The position numbers and the translations under genes are program-made. Source: JABMMZ01 sp044368575 (GTDB lineage: Bacteria; Bacteroidota; Bacteroidia; NS11-12g; UBA955). From it: a stretch of DNA of 42,485 nt. Where the stretch lies: the NCBI GenBank assembly GCA_044368575.1, contig JBIPPH010000015.1, positions 1-42,485 of the forward strand. The letters run 5' to 3'. Below the pieces are notes generated by a model. The model was given only the letters and a program-made list of their open reading frames with translations, had not been told where the DNA came from and did no database searches. Shown piece after piece: positions 16,435 to 23,727 of this stretch (the first letter of the stretch is position 1; the number at the start of each line of letters is the position of its first letter).

Positions 16435-17430
16435 ATGAAACGCTTTTGCTTTTTGTTGTTGTGTATAGGCTTAACAAAACTTTGGGCCCAAGACATTGAA
16501 ACCAGAATTATTTATGTGGCTGACGCCAAAACTGCATGTGAGAACAATGGCGTCATCAGCAGTTGCTATAAAATTAAAACCCATAAAGACAGCAATTGGT
16601 CTGTGTTTCCTTATGAAATAGAGGGCTTTATTTATGAGCCAGGGGTCGAAACTAAAATCGAAATGCAATTGGTGCAAAGATTCAATCAAACAACGCAAAC
16701 CCATGAAACAACCTACAACTATATCAAAACCATTGAGACCATTAACACGGTTTTAGACGATCCTAAACTATTAGGATTCTGTAATTGGAAACTACTTAAC
16801 ATTGAACAGTATCTTAAAGTTGTGCCTAACGTTAGAAAAGCCAATGCCAGTATCCGATTCAATATTGATAGTGGATTTGCCGAAGGTTTTGGAGGCTGTA
16901 ATGGGTTTAATGTACCATGCAAATATGAAAAAGGGATTATCCACTTCGGAATCGCTGAATCCACTTTGTTATCATGTTCTAATGAAGATATTGAGAAAAA
17001 AGTCATGGATGCATTAAAAGGCAAGGCCGCATTTTATTATCGCAATAACATGTTGTTTGTGGTCTGTGAAAATTTAATGACGCTGCATTTCAGACCTGCT
17101 AAGCGCATTGATTCGCTCATATCAGCATTAAACCAACCTGTAACAGTCGGCAGAGGTAATACTTTTGCCAATTTAGGAAATGGGAATTTCTATGTCACCC
17201 TAGATGAAGTTCAGCAAGCTGCAAAGAAAGATTATACATTCAATGCAAAATTACTAACTGCTACTGAAAAGCAAAGTTACCAATGCATATTGGATAATAT
17301 TGAACCTGAAGATCCTATTAAGCGCATTTACATTTCTAAAAAGCCAAATACTGATAACAAATCTTACAATGCAGATTTGTTGTTTAAAGATGGTAGTAAA
17401 AAACGCATTCAAATTAAGAATGTCTTATAA
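16435..17430 (+). CDS. Secreted META (HslJ-like) domain protein
   Basis: This 331-residue protein has a signal peptide (to about LWAQ, residue 19). A META/HslJ-type domain spans about residues 105-225: CNWKLLNIEQYL, then FAEGFGGCNGFN, FGIAESTLLSCSN and a closing MTLHFRPA. The parts before and after it are not recognised. The gene sits between mnmH and selD, and the selD start lies inside its last codons (11-bp overlap), so it is co-translated with a selenium gene. Why an exported protein is placed here is unclear. META proteins are often linked to stress, but nothing in this sequence shows a selenium role. Confidence 0.72.
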   Translation: MKRFCFLLLCIGLTKLWAQDIETRIIYVADAKTACENNGVISSCYKIKTHKDSNWSVFPYEIEGFIYEPGVETKIEMQLVQRFNQTTQTHETTYNYIKTIETINTVLDDPKLLGFCNWKLLNIEQYLKVVPNVRKANASIRFNIDSGFAEGFGGCNGFNVPCKYEKGIIHFGIAESTLLSCSNEDIEKKVMDALKGKAAFYYRNNMLFVVCENLMTLHFRPAKRIDSLISALNQPVTVGRGNTFANLGNGNFYVTLDEVQQAAKKDYTFNAKLLTATEKQSYQCILDNIEPEDPIKRIYISKKPNTDNKSYNADLLFKDGSKKRIQIKNVL

Positions 17431-18409
17431 TCTTTTAGATTACTCAAGAGGCGGGGGCTGTGGTTGTAAACTAGGACCTGAGCAATTAAAAACCTTGTTG
17501 TCTGGGCATAATAGTCCTGTTTCGGCTCAATTAAGTGTTGGGTTTTTAGAAAGAGATGATGCAGTGGTATTGCCACTTAACAATGGCGATAGTCTGGTGC
17601 AATCTTTGGATTTTTTCTTGCCCGTTGTTAATGATGCTTATGATTTTGGCCAAATAGCTGCAGCCAATGCCATTAGTGATTTGTATGCCATGGGGGCTCA
17701 ACCCATTTCGGCATTGTCTATGTTGGGTTGGCCTCAAGAACAATTGCCGATACAATTGGCTCAGGAGGTTTTAGCCGGTGCTGAGCGTATCTGTCAAGCA
17801 GCTGGTATTACCATTTCTGGTGGTCATTCAATAGAATCAAAAGAACCCTTGTTTGGCTTGAGTGTTACTGGCTTAGCTAAATCAGAACAGATTAGATTAA
17901 AATCGACCGTAAAGGTGGGGGATCATCTATACTTAAGCAAGCCATTAGGTTTAGGCTTGATGGCCAATGGCTTAAAGCAAAAGCAACTATCTGAGCAAGC
18001 TTATCAAGTGTTTTTGAAATGGAGTACGCAATTGAATACACTAGGTCTCAAGCTAGCTGAATTGCCTCAAGTGAGTGCCATGACCGATGTAACCGGCTTT
18101 GGTTTATTGGGCCATTTGTCAGAAATGTTGGGGAAGCAATTTGGTGCTGATTTGGAACTTGACCGAATTCCTGTGTTTGAAGCAGCTAAGCAATTGGCTC
18201 AAGCTTATGTCTATCCCAATATCACAACAAATAACTACAATGCCGTTCAAGCCCATACTACTGGCCTTGATGGTATTCACATGTTGTGGTTGTGTGATCC
18301 TCAAACGAGCGGTGGGTTATTGGTAGCCAGTCAAACGGATTTGGATTTCCCTGACTTAATCAAAATTGGACAAGTAACAGCAGAAACAGGAATTAGAGTC
18401 TTATTCTAA
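17420..18409 (+). CDS. selD: Selenophosphate synthase
   Basis: This 329-residue enzyme makes selenophosphate from selenide and ATP. The start at ATG 17420 places the family motif YSRGGGCGCKL at residues 8-18, as in known SelD; an earlier start would add about 40 odd residues. The catalytic position is a cysteine (Cys14), not selenocysteine, and Lys17 is present. ERDDAVVL, the glycine-rich ITISGGHSI segment and the TDVTGFGLLGH motif are intact. Together with mnmH it implies selenium use for tRNA. No selA, selB or selC is in this window. The end overlaps the convergent era gene by 9 bp. Confidence 0.97.
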   Translation: MSYNLLDYSRGGGCGCKLGPEQLKTLLSGHNSPVSAQLSVGFLERDDAVVLPLNNGDSLVQSLDFFLPVVNDAYDFGQIAAANAISDLYAMGAQPISALSMLGWPQEQLPIQLAQEVLAGAERICQAAGITISGGHSIESKEPLFGLSVTGLAKSEQIRLKSTVKVGDHLYLSKPLGLGLMANGLKQKQLSEQAYQVFLKWSTQLNTLGLKLAELPQVSAMTDVTGFGLLGHLSEMLGKQFGADLELDRIPVFEAAKQLAQAYVYPNITTNNYNAVQAHTTGLDGIHMLWLCDPQTSGGLLVASQTDLDFPDLIKIGQVTAETGIRVLF

Positions 18410-19276
18410 GTACCCCCAATGCTTAAGTTTTTGCTCGTTTTTGCGCCAGTTTTCTTCAACTTTTACCCTTAAATCTAAAAAGACTTTTTTGCCAACAAAT
18501 GCTTCGATGGCTTGACGCGCTTCAATACCAATCTTTTTGATGGCTGAACCATTTCGTCCTAAAATTATGCCTTTTTGAGAATCGCGCTCCACAATAATAT
18601 AGGCATAGATGCGGTCTATATTGTCTGATTCTTTATAGTCGTGCACAATCACTTCTGTGCTGTATGGAATTTCTTCTTCAAATTGGTTGAAGATCTTTTC
18701 GCGAATCATTTCACTCACAAAAAAGCGGGTATTGCGGTCAGTAAGTTGGTCTTTAGGATAAAAGGCTTCGTGTTCAGGTAAATAGGCTGCTATGCTTTTG
18801 AGTAAACCAGTAGCATCTAATTGATGTAAAGCAGAAATGGCAAATACCTCTTTAGGATTCAATGTTTGACTCAAGTTTTGAATCACCTCTTTGACTTGTG
18901 CCGGATTGGACAAATCAATTTTATTGACAATCAAGATCAAAGGGCATTTGGCCTTTTGAATCATTTCTAAGTATTCAGGTTTCAAGGCAGCATTGCTGGC
19001 ATCTACCAATAAAATCAAAACATCAGCGTCGTCAATGCTCTCTTTAACCGCATTCATCATGCTTTCGTGCAATTTGTAGGCGGGTTCAATCATGCCTGGA
19101 GTATCAGAAAACACCATTTGGTAGTCCTCCTCATTCACAATGCCTAAAATTCTGTGTCGAGTGGTTGAAGCTTTTGGCGTAATAATGCTTAACTGCTCAC
19201 CAACTAAGGCATTGCACAAGGTGCTTTTACCAGCGTTTGGTTTTCCTATGATGTTTACAAATCCTGCTTTGTGCAT
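18401..19276 (-). CDS. era: GTPase Era
   Basis: This 291-residue essential GTPase helps mature the 30S subunit by binding the 3' end of 16S rRNA. It has G1 GKPNAGKSTL, G3 DTPGMI and G4 NKID. The C-terminal KH domain carries IILGRNGSAIKKIG. Length and order are standard. It follows rlmN after a single base and is almost certainly in the same transcript. Confidence 0.97.
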   Translation of the reverse strand: MHKAGFVNIIGKPNAGKSTLCNALVGEQLSIITPKASTTRHRILGIVNEEDYQMVFSDTPGMIEPAYKLHESMMNAVKESIDDADVLILLVDASNAALKPEYLEMIQKAKCPLILIVNKIDLSNPAQVKEVIQNLSQTLNPKEVFAISALHQLDATGLLKSIAAYLPEHEAFYPKDQLTDRNTRFFVSEMIREKIFNQFEEEIPYSTEVIVHDYKESDNIDRIYAYIIVERDSQKGIILGRNGSAIKKIGIEARQAIEAFVGKKVFLDLRVKVEENWRKNEQKLKHWGYLE

Positions 19277-19277
19277 G

Positions 19278-20336
19278 TTATAATTTATTGGCTAATTGGC
19301 CACAAGCGGCATCGATGTCTTTGCCTCTGCTGCGTCTAATATTGACGATTATGCCTGCGTGTTCTATTTGTTCTGCAAATGCGGCTATCTTATCCGTTTC
19401 AGCGCCTTTAAAGTTGGCCAAATCAATCGGATTGTATTCAATCAAATTGACTTTACAAGGTATTTTTTTAGCGAATCGAATCAATTCTTTAGCCTCTTGA
19501 CTACCATCGTTGGTATCATTCATAACGGCGTATTCCAAGGTGATTTTTCGCTTCGTTTTCTGATAGAAATAATTCAGTGCTTCCGATAAATCCTCTAAAG
19601 GATTGCTATCGTTGATTGGCATAATAGCACTGCGTTTGGCATTGTTCGCTGCGTGTAAGGATAGGGCCAAATTGAATTTAACGCCATCGTCGCCCAATTT
19701 TTTAATCATTTTAGCTATCCCTGCAGTAGAGACTGTTATTCTACTTGGCGACATACCCAAACCATCAGGTTGCGTTATTTTTTGAATGCCGGCTAATACG
19801 TTGTTATAATTCAACAATGGTTCGCCCATGCCCATAAATACAATATTGCTTAAGGGCATGCCAAATTGTTTGCGGGCCATTTGGTCTATTAGCCACACTT
19901 GGTCGTAAATTTCTGCCGCCTCTAGATTTCTTTGTCTTTTTAAGAAACCAGTAGCACAAAATGCACAGCTTAAACTACAACCTACTTGACTGCTCACACA
20001 AGCTGTAACGCGTGTAGGGGTTGGGATGAGCACTCCTTCTACTATTGCATCATCATGTAACTTGAACGCCATTTTAATGGTGCCGTCTGTGCTGCTTTGT
20101 TGGGCATAGACAGATACAGATAATATACAGAAATGGTCATTGAGCCATGCCCTAGTATCAAGGGGAAGGTTGCTCATGTCGTTAAAGTCTTTAGCCCCTT
20201 TTTTCCATAGCCATTCGTAAACCTGTTTGCCTCTAAATTTTGGCATACCAGCAGCTTCAAAGGCCGTTTGAAGGTCCTCTAAACTCATGTTGCGAATGTC
20301 TTTTTTATTGTCTGTCAAGGTCTTGCAAATATACAT
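19278..20336 (-). CDS. rlmN: Dual-specificity RNA methyltransferase RlmN
   Basis: This radical SAM enzyme methylates C2 of A2503 in 23S rRNA and A37 of some tRNAs. The cluster motif CSLSCAFCATGF holds the CxxxCxxC cysteines. The methyl-carrying Cys lies in DIDAACGQL near the C-terminus. MGMGEPLLN and the following SRITVSTAG motif are intact. The start is uncertain. ATG 20336 has an AAAGGA stretch upstream, but a TATATTTG promoter box overlaps its codons 2-4, which would exclude it from that transcript. TTG 20318 would give a protein beginning close to the conserved KKDIR, where I recall relatives starting. ATG 20288 is a third choice. Confidence 0.95.
   Translation of the reverse strand: MYICKTLTDNKKDIRNMSLEDLQTAFEAAGMPKFRGKQVYEWLWKKGAKDFNDMSNLPLDTRAWLNDHFCILSVSVYAQQSSTDGTIKMAFKLHDDAIVEGVLIPTPTRVTACVSSQVGCSLSCAFCATGFLKRQRNLEAAEIYDQVWLIDQMARKQFGMPLSNIVFMGMGEPLLNYNNVLAGIQKITQPDGLGMSPSRITVSTAGIAKMIKKLGDDGVKFNLALSLHAANNAKRSAIMPINDSNPLEDLSEALNYFYQKTKRKITLEYAVMNDTNDGSQEAKELIRFAKKIPCKVNLIEYNPIDLANFKGAETDKIAAFAEQIEHAGIIVNIRRSRGKDIDAACGQLANKL
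20326..20333 (-). promoter_or_regulatory. -7 promoter element for rlmN-era
   Basis: Reads TATATTTG on the minus strand, an exact TAnnTTTG match. It lies inside the first codons of the longest rlmN frame and exactly 7 nt before TTG 20318. No convincing -33 TTTG. Confidence 0.5.
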
Positions 20337-20403
20337 AATTCCTTTGGGAGTAGCTATGCCCTAGGATTGCACAGAATACGCTTCAAGTGTTATTAAGTTG
20401 TGT

Positions 20404-20433
20404 TTTGTTTGCTGAAGATTAGCTTTAATTTTG
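20404..20433 (+). promoter_or_regulatory. carA promoter (-33 and -7 boxes)
   Basis: TTTG at 20404-20407, an 18-nt spacer, then TAATTTTG at 20426-20433. This fits the Bacteroidota TTTG-N(17-23)-TAnnTTTG pattern in full. Only 7 nt separate it from ATG 20441, so the carA mRNA should have almost no leader. Confidence 0.75.
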
Positions 20434-20440
20434 CCCTTTG

Positions 20441-21523
20441 ATGAGTTCAACACAAGCAGTTCTGCTACTAAAAGACGGCACTTACTTCAAAGGAACGGCC
20501 GTAGGTAAAATTGGAACCACTACCGGAGAAATTTGTTTTAACACAGGCATGACTGGCTATCAGGAGGTCTTTACAGACCCTTCTTATTTTGGTCAGATTT
20601 TGGTGGAAACCAATGTGCACATAGGTAACTATGGCATTAGTCAAATGGATGTAGAATCCGACAACATCAAAATCGCTGGTTTGGTCTGCAGCACTTTTGC
20701 TCATCACCATTCCAGAAAAATGGCTGTACAAAGCATCGACGATTATTTTATTGGCAATCAAGTGGTGGGTATTCAAAATGTTGATACCAGAGCCATTGTC
20801 AGACATGTACGAGACAAAGGTGCCATGAATGCCATTATTAGTTCTGAAATTACAGACATTCAACAGTTGCAAGCCATGCTTGACAGTGTGCCTGAAATGG
20901 AAGGCTTAGAATTGTCAAGTAAAGTGAGTACCCCTCAGTTTTATACAATAGGTTCAGATCAAGCCAGCCACAAAGTTGCCGTGCTTGATTTCGGTATCAA
21001 ACAGAACATCTTACGTTGTTTAAATGAAAGAGATGCGTTTTGTGGGGTGTTCAATGCCTATGCCTCAGCTGAAGATATTTTGAAATGGCAACCTGATGGC
21101 ATTATGATTTCTAATGGCCCAGGTGATCCAGCCTCTATGGACTACGCCGTTAAAACCATCCAAGCATTGATGGCAGAAAAATTGCCAATGTTTGGTATCT
21201 GTTTAGGCAATCAATTACTAGGCCGTTCAATGGGCATAGAAACCTTTAAAATGCACAATGGCCACCGTGGATTGAACCACCCAGTTAAGAATTTGATCAC
21301 TGGTCATTGCGAAATTACCACTCAAAACCATGGTTTTGCACTTAAAACGGTAGACCACCCAGAAGTAGAAGTTACCCATGTCAATCTAAACGATAATACC
21401 ATTGAAGGTATCAGAATCAAAGGCCGTAAAGCCTTTAGTGTTCAATACCATCCTGAAGCGGCTCCAGGCCCTCATGATTCTAGGTATTTGTTTGATGACT
21501 TTATCAGTATGATTAAACAATAA
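20441..21523 (+). CDS. carA: Carbamoyl-phosphate synthase, small (glutaminase) subunit
   Basis: This 360-residue subunit splits glutamine and passes ammonia to CarB for carbamoyl phosphate, the precursor of arginine and pyrimidines. The N-terminal domain is typical (GEICFNTGMTGYQEVFTDPS). The class I amidotransferase domain has ISNGPGDPA, nucleophile Cys254 in FGICLGNQ, and the His/Glu of QYHPEA. The start is ATG 20441; a TTG one codon earlier is less likely. carB is not in the window. Enolase follows after 4 nt. Confidence 0.97.
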   Translation: MSSTQAVLLLKDGTYFKGTAVGKIGTTTGEICFNTGMTGYQEVFTDPSYFGQILVETNVHIGNYGISQMDVESDNIKIAGLVCSTFAHHHSRKMAVQSIDDYFIGNQVVGIQNVDTRAIVRHVRDKGAMNAIISSEITDIQQLQAMLDSVPEMEGLELSSKVSTPQFYTIGSDQASHKVAVLDFGIKQNILRCLNERDAFCGVFNAYASAEDILKWQPDGIMISNGPGDPASMDYAVKTIQALMAEKLPMFGICLGNQLLGRSMGIETFKMHNGHRGLNHPVKNLITGHCEITTQNHGFALKTVDHPEVEVTHVNLNDNTIEGIRIKGRKAFSVQYHPEAAPGPHDSRYLFDDFISMIKQ

Positions 21524-21527
21524 TTAT

Positions 21528-22817
21528 ATGTCTTTAATAGCAGATGTAAAAGCAAGGCAAATCCTTGATTCTAGAGGAAATCCTACCGTTGAGGTAGATG
21601 TAATCACCGAAAATGGATTTATTGGTAGAGCGGCCGTTCCAAGTGGCGCTAGTACTGGTATTCACGAAGCTGCAGAGTTGCGCGATAACGATGCTGCCGT
21701 ATACATGGGGAAAGGGGTTATTAAAGCCGTTAATAATGTTAATGACATCATCGCCAATGAATTAATTGGTATGTATGTTTTCGAACAAAATCTGATTGAT
21801 AAAACCATGATAGACTTAGATGGCTCAGCCAATAAGTCAAATTTGGGCGCCAATGCCATTTTAGCGGTGTCTTTAGCGGCGGCCAAGGCAGCGGCTCAAG
21901 AGAGTCAACAATCTTTGTACCGTTACATCGGTGGTGTTAACGCAAATACTTTGCCCTTGCCAATGATGAATATTTTAAATGGCGGTGCACATGCAGACAA
22001 CGCTATTGATTTTCAAGAATTCATGGTAATGCCAGCCAAGGCTGACACTTTCAGCGAATCTTTGAGAATGGGTGTTCAAATTTTCCACCACTTAAAATCA
22101 GTATTGAAACAAAAAGGCTATTCAACCAATGTGGGAGATGAAGGTGGTTTTGCCCCTAATATTCAATCAAATGAAGAAGCCATCGAAACTGTTTTAATGG
22201 CCATTGAAAAGGCTGGTTACAGACCTGGTGAAGATGTGTTCATTGCCATGGATGCAGCTACTAGTGAATTATACGATGCAGAAAAAGGCTTGTATGTGTT
22301 TAAGAAATCAGACAAACGCCAATTGAGCTCAGAGGAGATGGTAGATTACTGGAAATCTTGGACATCTAAATATCCGATCATCTCTATTGAAGATGGTTGC
22401 GCTGAAGACGATTGGAAAGGTTGGGGACAATTAACCCAAGCCATTGGTCAAAAAGTACAGTTAGTTGGGGATGATTTATTTGTTACCAATGTGAACCGTT
22501 TACAAAGAGGTATTACTGAAAATATTGCAAACAGTATCTTGATCAAAGTCAATCAAATAGGTTCGTTAACTGAAACCATTAATGCAATTAATTTAGCGAC
22601 TCAAAACGCTTATACCAATATCATTAGTCACAGAAGCGGTGAAACAGAAGATTCAACCATTGCAGACATTGCGGTAGCGATGAATAGTGGCCAAATTAAA
22701 ACGGGTTCTGCTAGCAGAAGTGATAGGATGGCCAAATACAATCAATTGTTGCGCATCGAAGAAGAACTTGGCAGCAACGCTGTGTTTAATGGCAGACAAT
22801 TCAAATACATTAAATAA
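21528..22817 (+). CDS. eno: Enolase
   Basis: This 429-residue glycolytic enzyme interconverts 2-phosphoglycerate and phosphoenolpyruvate. The signature ILIKVNQIGSLTET contains the catalytic Lys. The GDDLFVTN metal site, NVGDEGGFAPN and SHRSGETEDSTIAD are intact. It is probably co-transcribed with carA; I recall a carA-eno order from other Bacteroidota. A strong two-way terminator follows. Confidence 0.98.
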   Translation: MSLIADVKARQILDSRGNPTVEVDVITENGFIGRAAVPSGASTGIHEAAELRDNDAAVYMGKGVIKAVNNVNDIIANELIGMYVFEQNLIDKTMIDLDGSANKSNLGANAILAVSLAAAKAAAQESQQSLYRYIGGVNANTLPLPMMNILNGGAHADNAIDFQEFMVMPAKADTFSESLRMGVQIFHHLKSVLKQKGYSTNVGDEGGFAPNIQSNEEAIETVLMAIEKAGYRPGEDVFIAMDAATSELYDAEKGLYVFKKSDKRQLSSEEMVDYWKSWTSKYPIISIEDGCAEDDWKGWGQLTQAIGQKVQLVGDDLFVTNVNRLQRGITENIANSILIKVNQIGSLTETINAINLATQNAYTNIISHRSGETEDSTIADIAVAMNSGQIKTGSASRSDRMAKYNQLLRIEEELGSNAVFNGRQFKYIK

Positions 22818-22840
22818 GCCTAAACTATTTAGCGCATAAA

Positions 22841-22870
22841 AAAAACCAGATCAAATGATCTGGTTTTTTT
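22841..22870. terminator. Bidirectional terminator between eno and a small convergent gene
   Basis: Perfect stem CCAGATCA / TGATCTGG with a 2-nt AA gap, flanked by a run of A on one side and a run of T on the other. It works for eno on the plus strand and for the 50-codon gene on the minus strand. Confidence 0.9.
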
Positions 22871-22888
22871 GTATCAATAAGGTTTGAA

Positions 22889-23041
22889 TTAAATCCAATC
22901 CATGGCCATGGCAAAACCACCAACAGTAGTAGGGAGTGCTAACCAAAATGCTTCAGGAAGGAACATTAATAATGCAATGATTGTAACAAGAGACACTAAA
23001 AATAGCATCCAATAGCCGGTTTTAGATTTTTTTTCTGACAT
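22889..23041 (-). CDS. Small membrane protein, 50 residues
   Basis: A 51-codon frame (including stop) encodes MSEKKSKTGYWMLF, a hydrophobic stretch through ALLMFLP, and a C-terminus ending in AMAMDWI. The charged start followed by one long or two short hydrophobic segments suggests an inner-membrane protein with the N-terminus in the cytoplasm. It has its own TAGGTTTG box 23 nt upstream and shares the terminator with eno, which supports real expression. I do not recognise the family. Confidence 0.72.
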   Translation of the reverse strand: MSEKKSKTGYWMLFLVSLVTIIALLMFLPEAFWLALPTTVGGFAMAMDWI

Positions 23042-23064
23042 GAATATCTGTTTTTATTATGGTG

Positions 23065-23072
23065 CAAACCTA
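23065..23072 (-). promoter_or_regulatory. -7 promoter element for the 50-residue membrane protein
   Basis: TAGGTTTG on the minus strand, an exact TAnnTTTG match, 23 nt before the start at 23041. Confidence 0.5.
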
Positions 23073-23109
23073 GTGAATTTTTTCTTAGTAAGTACATTTT
23101 TTTTAAGAC

Positions 23110-23117
23110 TAAATTTG
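23110..23117 (+). promoter_or_regulatory. -7 promoter element for the DUF4293 gene
   Basis: TAAATTTG ends only 4 nt before ATG 23122, which predicts a leaderless transcript. T-rich sequence lies upstream but no strict -33 TTTG. Confidence 0.5.
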
Positions 23118-23121
23118 TCCA

Positions 23122-23589
23122 ATGATTCAAAGAGTTCAATCCCTATTTATTTTGACAGTTTTACTTGGCCTAATTCTAGGCTTAATCTTTCAATGGCCAT
23201 TTTTTGTATGGTCTGAAAATATACCCGAAATCAAAGGGTATGATTGTTTAGTAGGAGAGCAATTTAAAATTTCATTACTCACTGATATGAAATTGTTTAT
23301 ATCTTGTTTATTAATCCTTTTAATGAACCTATTTATCCTATTTGATTTTAAGCAGCCTAAACGTCAATTCAAGCGCTTAAGACTCAGTTTGCTCATGCAT
23401 ATTTTGAATGCATTAATAGTTGTTTTTACTGGATCGTCAATTGCAAAAGAAAATGGATTGCCTTTTAATTTGATGTCCACAACTCCGTATTTATGGTGTT
23501 TAATTTTTTTATTTTTTGTTCAATTTTTAGCGCTCAGATCAGTTAAAAAAGACTTGGATTTATTAGCATCTGCAGACCGTCTCAGGTAA
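23122..23589 (+). CDS. DUF4293 family membrane protein
   Basis: This 155-residue protein has four predicted membrane helices (about 7-28, 52-73, 88-106 and 118-138). It opens with MIQRVQSLF and ends with ADRLR, both hallmarks of DUF4293, a family I know from Bacteroidota. The function is unknown. It precedes the cytochrome oxidase operon but has its own promoter box and is separated from coxB by 138 bp holding another box. Confidence 0.87.
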   Translation: MIQRVQSLFILTVLLGLILGLIFQWPFFVWSENIPEIKGYDCLVGEQFKISLLTDMKLFISCLLILLMNLFILFDFKQPKRQFKRLRLSLLMHILNALIVVFTGSSIAKENGLPFNLMSTTPYLWCLIFLFFVQFLALRSVKKDLDLLASADRLR

Positions 23590-23669
23590 TTTTAATTTTA
23601 AATTGATTCTAAATAATATTCAAGTGGAAAAAACCCGATAATTTTTATAGAATATTTTGAAAATAACAA

Positions 23670-23677
23670 TAAATTTG
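23670..23677 (+). promoter_or_regulatory. -7 promoter element for the cytochrome oxidase operon
   Basis: TAAATTTG, an exact TAnnTTTG match, 50 nt before coxB. Unlike several other boxes here it leaves a leader of about 45 nt. Confidence 0.5.
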
Positions 23678-23727
23678 CCGCAACTTAAAAAAGACACATA
23701 GACCTTTTTAGCAAGCAATCAGATAGA

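Noticed and set aside
17300..17420. N-terminal extension of selD by 40 residues
   Set aside because: It overlaps the preceding gene in another frame, and the conserved YSRGGGCGCK motif sits at the normal distance from ATG 17420.
18050..18330. Overlapping frames on both strands within selD (18099-18326 plus, 18119-18304 minus)
   Set aside because: They lie fully inside a well-conserved selD coding region and show no start signals or recognisable protein features.
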